Shown here: positions 15,367 to 23,467 of the stretch, one piece after another
Numbering within the stretch: position 1 is the first letter of the stretch
Layout of the letters: the number at the start of each line of letters is the position of its first letter
Origin: DAOVRD01 sp964521715
Lineage (GTDB): Bacteria; Planctomycetota; Brocadiia; SM23-32
Length of the DNA stretch: 64,000 nt
Direction of reading: 5' to 3'
Assembly: GCA_964521715.1 (NCBI GenBank)
Contig: CAZFSS010000010.1
Coordinates: forward strand, 62,001-126,000
Made by a program: the position numbers and the translations under genes
The notes under the pieces: model-generated
Told to the model about the DNA's origin: nothing
Database searches by the model: none
Seen by the model: only the letters and a program-made list of their open reading frames with translations

Positions 15367-17286
15367 TTGACCTGGCGGGCCTTCATCATCGGCCTCCTGG
15401 CCGTGGTCGGCCTGAGCCTTCTTGACCCCTACACGTCGTTCATCAAGGGCTACGGCTGGTTGACCGCCTCCTGCTTCCCCAGCGGTCCCGTCCTGATCCT
15501 CGTCCTGCTGTCCGTCGGCGTGAACGTGCTGATCAAGTTCGTGCGCTGCAGATGGGCGTTCAGGCAGGCCGAACTCATGCTGGTCTGGTGCATGCTGATC
15601 GCCTCCTGCGCGATCCCGTGCGAAGGCATCGGGCGATACTGGTACAACCTGCTGGCGGGCGGCCCCTACCTGGCCAGGCGCACCGATCTCTACTGGGAGG
15701 ACGACGGCTCGCTGGCGCGCGCCCCCGAAGGGCTGGTGCTGAGCAAGCAGCCGAGCTCATTCGCCGCCAAGCAGTACTACGAGGGCTCCGAGGGGGGGCG
15801 CGTGCCGTGGCACATGTGGCTGAATCCGCTCGCGCAGTGGTCCGTCTTCCTGATGCTGATGTTCATCGCCGTCATCTGTCTGTGCGCCGTCCTGAGGCGC
15901 CAGTGGGTGGACGTGGAGCGACTGATGTTTCCGCTCGCACGCGTTCCTCTCGAGTTCACCGAGGGGAGCGCGAAGGGGGGCTTGCTGCCTGCCCTTTTCA
16001 CTGACAGGGCTTTTCTTATCGGGCTGTTCGTCAGTGGGGCGTTCCGGTTCGTGCGGGCGCTGCCGCTGCTGTTCGGGAAGGACAGCGCCTGGATCATCCA
16101 GATCCCCATCCGGCAGGTGTTGCAGGAGACGCCGCTCGCGCAGATGGACTTTCAGGACTTCGACTTCTGGCCTTCGGTGCTGGGCTTCGCTTTCCTGGTG
16201 CCTGCGGACGTGTCGCTGAGCGTCTGGTTGTTCTTCCTGCTCAGCCGGGCGGAACTCCAGGCAGCGTCGTGGCTGGCGCTCCCCCGGGCCTGGGGGACGT
16301 GGAGCCCGCTGATGCGCTGGCAGCAGGTCGGGGCGTATCTGTCGTTCACGGCCGGCATGTTGGTCGTGGCGCGCCGGCACCTGCTCGGCGTCGTGCGCAA
16401 GGCCCTGGGCATGCATGGGGGGACGGACGACCGCCAGGAGCCGATGGCCTATCCGGTCGCCTTCTGGGGATTCGTGCTGAGCATCGCGGGCTGCCTGGCG
16501 TGGTACGCGCACTACGGCGTGAGCCTTCCCATGGCGGCTGCGACGCTGGCGCTGCTTTTCTGCTCGTTTCTGGTCTACGCCCGCATCGTTGCTCAGGGCG
16601 GCCTCTACGTGAGCCGCAATCTGTGGGTCCTGCCGGACGTGCTTCACGGCGCCACGGGCAGGCTTGCCGGCGCCGGCGCCGTCATCGCCAGCATGCAGTC
16701 GCTGCTCCTGCTGACCGGCACCACCGTCATGCTTTCGCCGATGGCCATGCACGCATTCCGGATCTCCGAGGTCTTCCAGAGGGGCAAACGGCTGCTGCCG
16801 CTCGCCATGATCGCCGCCGTCCTCGTGGCCATGCCATGCACTACCTACACGGCGTTGACACAGGCCTACCGCCACGGCGCCCTGAACTTCAGCGACACCT
16901 GGGGAGTCAGGGACGTGCCCAGGGAGGCGTTCGACTGGGCGCAGCGCATCATCACGCAGCCCGGGCAATCGGCCGAGCCCTACTGGGAGGCGCTCGGGTT
17001 CGGGGCGATCATCACCGGCTTCGTGATGTTCATGCGGGCCCGGCTCTACTGGTGGCCCATCCACCCGATCGGCCTGCTGGCGTGCAGCAGTTGGCACGCG
17101 CACCGGCTCTGGCTGCCGTTCCTGCTGGGGTGGCTGATCAAGGTGAGCATCATGAAGCTGTCCGGCGGCCGGATGCTCAGGGACGCGCGCTTCTTCTTCA
17201 TAGCCCTGATTGTGGTGGAGTTCTTCGTCAGCGGCGTCTCGGCGGTCGTCCGGACGATCACGCACGGAGCCTGCCCGGATTTCTAA
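15367..17286 (+). CDS. DUF6785/DUF6784 polytopic membrane protein, copy 1
   Basis: A 639-aa integral membrane protein with about 12-14 hydrophobic helices. It is the first of five tandem paralogs. Shared marks are TWRAFIIGLLAVVG at the N-terminus, RQWVDVERLMFPLARVPLEF, LVPADVSLSVWLFF, ARIVAQGGLYVSR, AFRISEVFQRGKRLLP and the C-terminal MRARLYWWPIHPIGLL. The start is read as TTG at 15367: GAGGAGG lies 6 nt upstream and the next residues TWRAF align with the MTWRAF start of the paralogs. Subtype features are SFIKGYG and IPCEGIGRYWY, shared with copy 4. No transport function is proven for the family; a solute-transporter role is inferred from topology and context. Confidence 0.85.
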   Translation: MTWRAFIIGLLAVVGLSLLDPYTSFIKGYGWLTASCFPSGPVLILVLLSVGVNVLIKFVRCRWAFRQAELMLVWCMLIASCAIPCEGIGRYWYNLLAGGPYLARRTDLYWEDDGSLARAPEGLVLSKQPSSFAAKQYYEGSEGGRVPWHMWLNPLAQWSVFLMLMFIAVICLCAVLRRQWVDVERLMFPLARVPLEFTEGSAKGGLLPALFTDRAFLIGLFVSGAFRFVRALPLLFGKDSAWIIQIPIRQVLQETPLAQMDFQDFDFWPSVLGFAFLVPADVSLSVWLFFLLSRAELQAASWLALPRAWGTWSPLMRWQQVGAYLSFTAGMLVVARRHLLGVVRKALGMHGGTDDRQEPMAYPVAFWGFVLSIAGCLAWYAHYGVSLPMAAATLALLFCSFLVYARIVAQGGLYVSRNLWVLPDVLHGATGRLAGAGAVIASMQSLLLLTGTTVMLSPMAMHAFRISEVFQRGKRLLPLAMIAAVLVAMPCTTYTALTQAYRHGALNFSDTWGVRDVPREAFDWAQRIITQPGQSAEPYWEALGFGAIITGFVMFMRARLYWWPIHPIGLLACSSWHAHRLWLPFLLGWLIKVSIMKLSGGRMLRDARFFFIALIVVEFFVSGVSAVVRTITHGACPDF

Positions 17287-17412
17287 GCCCCTCAGGCCGC
17301 GTTCGCGTCCGTCCCTCCTGCCGGCCGTGTCTTTGACCGGGGGCCGGGGCGTGTGCTAGCGTTCCCTGTCTGCCTTGGAGCGGTCGCACCGGCCGTCTTG
17401 CGAGGACGCCAG

Positions 17413-19341
17413 ATGACGCTGCGGGCCTTCCTTCTCGGGTTGATCGCCGTTGTGGCCGTCTGTCTGCTGGACCCCTTCACGTCGTTCAACAAGGGCTACG
17501 GCTGGAACACCGTCGGCCACTTCCCGCCGGCGGCCGTCTTCTTCCTCGTCCTGTTCACGGTCGTGGTCAATGTGCTCATCAAGCTGGTGAAGAGGAGCTG
17601 GGCGCTCAGGCAGGCCGAGCTGATGCTGATCTGGTGCATGCTGATTGTGGCCTGCATTGTGCCTTCGGACGGCCTGATGCGGTGGTGGTTCCCCATGCTG
17701 GCCGGCCCTCCCTACATCGCGCGTCGGGCCGACATCACCTGGAAGGAGACGTCGCTGGAGGCCGCGCCGGAGACGCTGCTGTTGACCAAACGCCCGGCCT
17801 CCGTCGCGGCGAAGCGCTTCTTCGAGGGTCAGAGGGGGGAAGGCCGCCTGCCCTGGACGCAGTGGCTCACCCCCATCAGCCGGTGGGCCGAGTTCATGGC
17901 CCTATTCTACCTGGCGACCTTCTTCCTCTGTGCCATCGTGAGGAAGCAGTGGGTGGAGCGGGAGCGGTTGCAGTTTCCGCTGGCGCGCGTTCCCCTCGAA
18001 TTCACCGAGGGGGCCGCCGGCAGGGGATTGCTGACGGACCTGTTCTCCAACAGGACCTTCCAGATTGGGGTGCTGGCGACGGCCGCGTTCCGGTTCGTGC
18101 GGGCGGTGCCGCTGCTGTTCGGGAAGAGCAGCGGCTGGAGCATCTCCTTCCCGTTCGAGGACGTCTTGAAGGGGACGCCTCTGGAGCAGCTCTACCTTCA
18201 GAACTTCGAGCTCTGGTGGACGCCGATCGGCTTTGCCTACCTCGTGCCGGCCGACGTGTCGCTGAGCGTCTGGTTCTTCTACCTGTTGGGGCGGGCCGAA
18301 CTCCAGACGGCCTCCTGGTTCGGCTCGCCGCTGCACTACGGCGGCACGTGGAGCGACTTGATGAACTGGCAGACCGCCGGCTCGTACATGATCTTCTCCG
18401 TGGGGGCTTTGTTCATGGCGCGTCGGCACCTGGCGGAGGTGTTCAAGAAGGCGACGGGACTGGGGCGGGGGATAGACGACAGGGAGGAGCCCGTGGCGTA
18501 CGCCGTGGGCTTCTGGGGGTTCGTCATCTGCTCGGCGGGCGCCATCGGGTGGTTCGTCTTCTACGGCATGAAGCTGTGGGTGGCGGTGGCGCTCTTCGCG
18601 CTGCTGATGTGCATCATGCTGGTGCACGCGCGCCTGGTGGCGCAGAGCGGCCTTTACATCAGCGCCTCCCTGTGGTCTGCGCCGAACGTGCTGCACGGGC
18701 TCTGCTTCGGCCGGGCATTCGGCGCGGCGGGCGCGGTTCTGGCCCAGATGCAGGACGGCATCATGATGGGCAGCAACTACTCGTTCCTCTCGCCGCCGGC
18801 GATCCACTCGTTCAGGATAAGCGAGGTCTTCCAGCGGCGCCGCAGGCTGCTCCTGCCGGCGCTTTTCGTCGCGCTGTGGGTGGGCATCGCCGCTTCCTCG
18901 TGGACGTGCCTGACGCAGGGCTACAAGTACGGTGCGGCCAACTTCTCCGACACGTGGGGGGCGACGGGGTTGCCCAAGGCCATCTTCGACAGCGCGCACC
19001 AGAAGATCGAGCACCCGGAGCAGGTGGACCAGGCGAAGTGGGCGCCGTTCGGCATCGGCATTGGGCTGACCGGCCTCGTGATGTTCATGCGCGCCCGGTT
19101 CTACTGGTGGCCCATCCATCCGATCGGCCTGTTGGCCATCTCCAACTGGCACGCGGACAGGATCTGGCTGCCCTTCTTGCTGGGCTGGCTGACGAAGGTG
19201 GGCCTGATGAAGTTCGGCAGCGGGCGATCGGTCCGAGAGGCGCGGTTCTTCTTCATCGCCCTCATCCTGGTCGAGTCATTCGTCGGGGTCGTCTCAACCA
19301 TCGTCGGGACCCTCAGCAAGGGCGCCATCCCCGGATTCTGA
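17413..19341 (+). CDS. DUF6785/DUF6784 polytopic membrane protein, copy 2
   Basis: A 642-aa paralog starting MTLRAFLLGLIAVVAV at the ATG at 17413, with GAGGA 6 nt upstream. It carries the family motifs KQWVERERLQFPLARVPLEF, LVPADVSLSVWFFY, ARLVAQSGLYISA, SFRISEVFQRRRRLLLPA and MRARFYWWPIHPIGLL. Subtype features are SFNKGYGWN, VPSDGLMRWWF and MQDGIMMGSNYS, close to copy 5. A weak promoter (TTGACC, 18 bp, TAGCGT at 17333-17362) lies upstream; the 126-bp gap after copy 1 is otherwise empty. The C-terminus is KGAIPGF. Probable transporter, substrate unknown. Confidence 0.85.
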   Translation: MTLRAFLLGLIAVVAVCLLDPFTSFNKGYGWNTVGHFPPAAVFFLVLFTVVVNVLIKLVKRSWALRQAELMLIWCMLIVACIVPSDGLMRWWFPMLAGPPYIARRADITWKETSLEAAPETLLLTKRPASVAAKRFFEGQRGEGRLPWTQWLTPISRWAEFMALFYLATFFLCAIVRKQWVERERLQFPLARVPLEFTEGAAGRGLLTDLFSNRTFQIGVLATAAFRFVRAVPLLFGKSSGWSISFPFEDVLKGTPLEQLYLQNFELWWTPIGFAYLVPADVSLSVWFFYLLGRAELQTASWFGSPLHYGGTWSDLMNWQTAGSYMIFSVGALFMARRHLAEVFKKATGLGRGIDDREEPVAYAVGFWGFVICSAGAIGWFVFYGMKLWVAVALFALLMCIMLVHARLVAQSGLYISASLWSAPNVLHGLCFGRAFGAAGAVLAQMQDGIMMGSNYSFLSPPAIHSFRISEVFQRRRRLLLPALFVALWVGIAASSWTCLTQGYKYGAANFSDTWGATGLPKAIFDSAHQKIEHPEQVDQAKWAPFGIGIGLTGLVMFMRARFYWWPIHPIGLLAISNWHADRIWLPFLLGWLTKVGLMKFGSGRSVREARFFFIALILVESFVGVVSTIVGTLSKGAIPGF

Positions 19342-19378
19342 GCCGTCGGCTGCCGCCCTTCGCTCGCCGCGCTCCTCT

Positions 19379-19407
19379 TTGACGCCCGTGCTGCCGTGTC
19401 GTATGCT
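19379..19407 (+). promoter_or_regulatory. Promoter of DUF6785 copy 3
   Basis: TTGACG, 17 bp, TATGCT, about 45 nt upstream of the ATG at 19452. The 110-bp gap between copies 2 and 3 holds nothing else. Confidence 0.5.
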
Positions 19408-19451
19408 CTCTGTTCCCGTTCTTGCCTTGCTCAGGGGTCAGCGGGGTCGAG

Positions 19452-21374
19452 ATGACGTGGCGGGCCTTCATCATCGGGATTCTCTTCGTTGCGGGGATAG
19501 CCTGCCTTGAGCCGTACGTCAGCCAGGGCAAAGGCTGGGGCGGCTTCAGCAGCACCTCCTTTCCCGGCGGCGCCGTCCTGGTGATCGTCGTCCTGACGGT
19601 CGGCCTGAACGTGCTGGTCAAGCTGATCCGGCGCGCCTGGGCGCTCAAGCAGGCCGAGCTCATGCTCATCTGGTGCATGCTCATCGTGGCGGCGACGTTT
19701 CCTGGGGACGGCTTCGCCCGCTTCTGGTACCCCCTGGTCGCCTCCGCGCCTTACCTGGCGCGGCGCGCGGACCTCGCCTGGGAGGAGGACGGGGCCCTGA
19801 CCTACGCGCCGGAGGCCCTCGTCCTGAGCAACAGCCCGCGTTCCGTCGCGGCCAAGCAGTACTACGAGGGAGCCGAGGGGCGCGTGCCGTGGCGCTACTG
19901 GTTCAGGCCGCTGGCCCACTGGACCGTGTTCTTCATCCTGCTCTACCTGGTGGTCTTCTTCCTGACCGCGATCCTCAGGCGGCAGTGGGTGGAGTCCGAG
20001 CGGCTGATGTTTCCGCTCGCGCGCGTTCCCCTCGAGTTCACCGAGGGGAGCGAAGGGGAAGGCCTGCTGCCCGGCATCTTCCGGGAGAAGGGATTCCTGA
20101 TCGGGCTGGCCGTCGCCTTTGCCTTCCGGCTCTTCCGGGCGCTGCCGCTGTTCTTCGGGAAGGAGAACGTCATAGCGCTGGCGTTGCCCCTGCGCGACGT
20201 TTTCCAGGAGACGCCGCTGGAACCGATGAGCTTCGACAACATCGAGCTCTGGCCTTCGGCCATCGGGTTTGCGTACCTGGTGCCGGCCGACGTGTCGCTG
20301 AGCGTCTGGTTCTTCTACTGGTTCGCGCGGATGGAGCTCATGGCGACGACCTGGGTGGGCCTGCCGCAGTACGGGGGCACGTACGGCCACCTGATGAGCT
20401 GGCAGCAGGCGGGCGCCTATGTGGCCTTCACCGTGGGCATGCTGTTCATGGCGCGGCGGCATCTGCTGGCGGTCCTGCGCAAGGCGGTTGGCCTGGCGCG
20501 CCTCGACGATTCGGAGGAGCCCGTCGGCTACAGGTTGGCGTTCTGGGGCCTGCTGCTCTCCCTGGCTGGCTGCCTGGGGTGGTACGTCTACCATGGCATG
20601 AAGCTCGGAGCAGCCGCTGCCGTGTTCGCCCTCATCATGTGCTGGTACCTCGTCTACGCCAGGATGGTGGCCCAGGGAGGGCTCTACGTCGGCCGGACGA
20701 TATGGCGGCTGGCGGATCTGGTGCACGGCGTCAGCGGCGGCCGCCTCTTCACGGGCGCGGGCGCCGTCATCGCCAACGTGCAGGACACGCTGCTCGTGAC
20801 CGGCGGGACGGCGTTCCTGGCGCCGATGGCCATGAACGCCTTCCGCATCTCCGAGGTCTTCGAGAGGCGCAGGCGCCGCCTGCTCGTGCCCGCTGTGATG
20901 ATCGCATTTCTGGTCGCGCTGGCCCTCGGGACGTACTCGGCCCTCAGCACCGCCTACAGCCTCGGCGCGGCCAACATGGTGGACCCCTGGGCCCAGAAGG
21001 ACGAGCCGAGGTGGCAGTTCGACAAGGCGGACAGGATGATCAAGCAGCCGAGTCAGTCGGCCGAGGCGTATCCGGGGCCGCTTGCGATCGGCGTGGTCGG
21101 CATGGCATTCATGATGTTCATGAGGGCGCGGTTCTACTGGTGGCCCATCCACGCCATCGGGCTCCTGACGTGCAGCAGTTGGCACGCGCACCGGCTCTGG
21201 CTGCCGTTCTTTCTGGGATGGCTGACGAAGGTGTGCATCATGAAGTTCAGCGGGGGGCGCCTGCTCAGGCACGCGCGCTACTTCTTCATCGCCCTCATCA
21301 TCGTTGAGGCGTTCGTCGGCGGCGTCTCCACCATCGTGCGCACCATCAGCAAGGGCGTGGTGCCCGGCTTCTGA
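19452..21374 (+). CDS. DUF6785/DUF6784 polytopic membrane protein, copy 3
   Basis: A 640-aa paralog starting MTWRAFIIGILFVAG at 19452; the ribosome site is weak (GGGG-rich). Family motifs are RQWVESERLMFPLARVPLEF, LVPADVSLSVWFFYWFAR, ARMVAQGGLYVGR, AFRISEVFERRRRRLL and MRARFYWWPIHAIGLL. It departs from the others at the first loop (EPYVSQGKGWGG) and at FPGDGFARFWY. Its C-terminal third (CSSWHAHRLWLPFFLGWLTK) is closest to copy 1. It ends 27 bp before copy 4, which has no promoter of its own, so copies 3 and 4 are probably co-transcribed. Confidence 0.85.
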   Translation: MTWRAFIIGILFVAGIACLEPYVSQGKGWGGFSSTSFPGGAVLVIVVLTVGLNVLVKLIRRAWALKQAELMLIWCMLIVAATFPGDGFARFWYPLVASAPYLARRADLAWEEDGALTYAPEALVLSNSPRSVAAKQYYEGAEGRVPWRYWFRPLAHWTVFFILLYLVVFFLTAILRRQWVESERLMFPLARVPLEFTEGSEGEGLLPGIFREKGFLIGLAVAFAFRLFRALPLFFGKENVIALALPLRDVFQETPLEPMSFDNIELWPSAIGFAYLVPADVSLSVWFFYWFARMELMATTWVGLPQYGGTYGHLMSWQQAGAYVAFTVGMLFMARRHLLAVLRKAVGLARLDDSEEPVGYRLAFWGLLLSLAGCLGWYVYHGMKLGAAAAVFALIMCWYLVYARMVAQGGLYVGRTIWRLADLVHGVSGGRLFTGAGAVIANVQDTLLVTGGTAFLAPMAMNAFRISEVFERRRRRLLVPAVMIAFLVALALGTYSALSTAYSLGAANMVDPWAQKDEPRWQFDKADRMIKQPSQSAEAYPGPLAIGVVGMAFMMFMRARFYWWPIHAIGLLTCSSWHAHRLWLPFFLGWLTKVCIMKFSGGRLLRHARYFFIALIIVEAFVGGVSTIVRTISKGVVPGF

Positions 21375-21401
21375 GCTTGACGGTGCCGGCAAGGAGGCGG
21401 A

Positions 21402-23360
21402 ATGACCTGGCGCGCCTTCATCCTCGGCATCCTCGTCGTGGCGGGCATCAGCCTGCTGGATCCGTACACGTCCTTCATCAAAGGCTATGGCGGCTTCACT
21501 TCGCACTCGTTCCCCGGGGGCGCCGTTCTCGTCCTGGTGGTGCTTACGGTCGGCGTCAACGTGCTGCTGAAGCTGGCGCGCCGCGGCTGGGAGTTGACGC
21601 GGCCGGAGCTGATGCTGATCTGGTGCATGCTGATCGTCAGCGCGGCCATCCCGGACGAGGGCATCGGGCTCTACTGGTACTCCATCATCGCGGGAGCGCC
21701 GTACATCGCGCGCAGGGACGACGTCTACTGGGAGGAGGACGGCGCGCTCACGCAGGCCCCGGCCGGCCTGGTGCTGAGCAAGGATCCGAAGTCGGTCGCG
21801 GCAAGGCAGTACTACGAAGGGGCGGGGGAAGGGGCGCACGTGCCGTGGCGCATCTGGCTCGGGCCGCTGACGCGCTGGGCCGTCTTCCTTCTGATGTTGT
21901 ATCTGGCGGTTCTGTTTCTGTGCGCCATTCTCCGCAGGCAATGGGTGGACGTGGAGCGCTTGCAGTTTCCGCTGGCGCGCGTGCCGCTGGAGTTCACCGA
22001 GGGCTCGTCCCCGTCGGCCTCCGGCCTGGGGGAGGACATGGGCGGCCGCCTGTTGCCGGACCTGTTTCGCAGCAAGGCTTTCCTGGCCGGCGTGGTTGCC
22101 ACGTCGGCGCTGAGGCTCGCCAGGGCAGCGCCGCTGTTCTTCGGAGGGACGGCGACGGTCCCCCTGACGATCGGGCTCAAGGACGTGCTTCAGGAGACGC
22201 CGCTTCAGTACACGGACTTCTTCAACTTCGGCTTCATCCCGTCCGCCGTGGGGTTTGCGTTCCTCGTGCCCTCGGGCGTCTCCTTGAGCGTGTGGTTCTT
22301 TTTCCTCTTCGGTCGGGCCGAGCTGCAGGCCGCGTACTGGCTGGCGCTGCCGGACGCGTCGGGCACGTACAGCCCCCTGATGAACTGGCAGCAGGCCGGT
22401 GCGCACATGGCTTTCTTCGTGGGGATGCTTGTGATGGCCCGGCGTCATCTGGCCGCCGTCTGCCGGAAGGCGCTCGGCCGCGGGCTGCAGTGGGACGACT
22501 CGACGGAGCCGGTCGGCCTGAGGACTGCCTTCTGGGGTTTCGCGGCCTCCATCGCAGGCTGCGCGGCGTGGTCCTGCTATTACGGAATGGGGCTCGTGGC
22601 GGCGATTGCCGTGCTGCTCGTGATCTTCTGTTCGTTCATGGTCTACGCGCGCATGGTCGCGCAGAGCGGGCTCTTTGTGAGCCACAACTCATGGGGTGCG
22701 GCGGGGGTCGTCCACGGCCTGAGCGGCGGCCGGGCTTTCGGCGGGGCCGGCGCCGTCGTCGCCAGCATGCAGTCCTCGCTGCTGGTCTCGAACGTGACGA
22801 CCGTGCTCGCCCCGATGGCGGTGTGCGCGCTGCGGATCTCGAGCGTGATCGAGAGGCGGCGGCGGCTGTTCCTGCCGGTCCTGTTCATCTCGATCGTCGT
22901 CGCGATTCTCTGCACCACGTCCACGGTCCTGCGCCAGGCGTACTCGCATGGCGCCCTCAACTTCGCCAGCCAGTGGGGGCAGACGGGCCTGCCGAAGCAG
23001 ACGTTCGACATGGCGAACTGGATCATCACGCAGCCGACCCAATCCGCCCGCGTGCACCTGCTGGGACTGCTCCTCGGGGCCGGGCTGACCGGGTTCGTCA
23101 TGTTCATGCGCACGCGGTTCTACTGGTGGCCGGTGCATCCGATCGGGCTGCTCGCCAACAGCACGTGGTGGGCGCAGCACCTCTGGTTTCCGTTCTTCTT
23201 GGGCTGGCTGACGAAGGTGTGCATCATGAGATTCTCAGGCGGGCGGGTGCTGCGCGACGCGCGATGCTTCTTCATTGCCCTCATCATCGTCGAGGCGTTC
23301 GCGGACGGCGTCTCGGCCATCGTTCGCACGATCACTCACGGCGCCGTTCCCGGTTTCTGA
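21402..23360 (+). CDS. DUF6785/DUF6784 polytopic membrane protein, copy 4
   Basis: A 652-aa paralog starting MTWRAFILGILVVAG at 21402 with AAGGAGG about 6 nt upstream. It is slightly longer than the others because of an insert after the signature RVPLEFTEGSS (SPSASGLGEDMGGR, about residues 205-220). Other motifs are LVPSGVSLSVWFFF, ARMVAQSGLFVSH, ALRISSVIERRRRLFLP and MRTRFYWWPVHPIGLL. Subtype features SFIKGYGG, IPDEGIGLYWY and ASMQSSLLVSN pair it with copy 1. Only 27 bp separate it from copy 3. Confidence 0.85.
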   Translation: MTWRAFILGILVVAGISLLDPYTSFIKGYGGFTSHSFPGGAVLVLVVLTVGVNVLLKLARRGWELTRPELMLIWCMLIVSAAIPDEGIGLYWYSIIAGAPYIARRDDVYWEEDGALTQAPAGLVLSKDPKSVAARQYYEGAGEGAHVPWRIWLGPLTRWAVFLLMLYLAVLFLCAILRRQWVDVERLQFPLARVPLEFTEGSSPSASGLGEDMGGRLLPDLFRSKAFLAGVVATSALRLARAAPLFFGGTATVPLTIGLKDVLQETPLQYTDFFNFGFIPSAVGFAFLVPSGVSLSVWFFFLFGRAELQAAYWLALPDASGTYSPLMNWQQAGAHMAFFVGMLVMARRHLAAVCRKALGRGLQWDDSTEPVGLRTAFWGFAASIAGCAAWSCYYGMGLVAAIAVLLVIFCSFMVYARMVAQSGLFVSHNSWGAAGVVHGLSGGRAFGGAGAVVASMQSSLLVSNVTTVLAPMAVCALRISSVIERRRRLFLPVLFISIVVAILCTTSTVLRQAYSHGALNFASQWGQTGLPKQTFDMANWIITQPTQSARVHLLGLLLGAGLTGFVMFMRTRFYWWPVHPIGLLANSTWWAQHLWFPFFLGWLTKVCIMRFSGGRVLRDARCFFIALIIVEAFADGVSAIVRTITHGAVPGF

Positions 23361-23388
23361 GGCGGCCGTCCGGCCCGGCATTCCCTCT

Positions 23389-23417
23389 TTGACCGGGGCG
23401 CCTCCCCTGCCTATACT
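23389..23417 (+). promoter_or_regulatory. Promoter of DUF6785 copy 5
   Basis: TTGACC, 17 bp, TATACT, about 50 nt upstream of the ATG at 23468. The same CCCTCTTTGAC context occurs before other copies. Confidence 0.55.
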
Positions 23418-23467
23418 CCTCAAGGCGGCTGCGACTCCGCAGCCACAGACCATCGGATCGTCCGCCC

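Noticed and set aside
19431..22685. A 1,084-codon open frame on the minus strand under DUF6785 copies 3-4
   Set aside because: Its composition (His/Arg/Pro/Glu-rich, no hydrophobic core) and complete overlap with two conserved membrane genes mark it as an antisense shadow.
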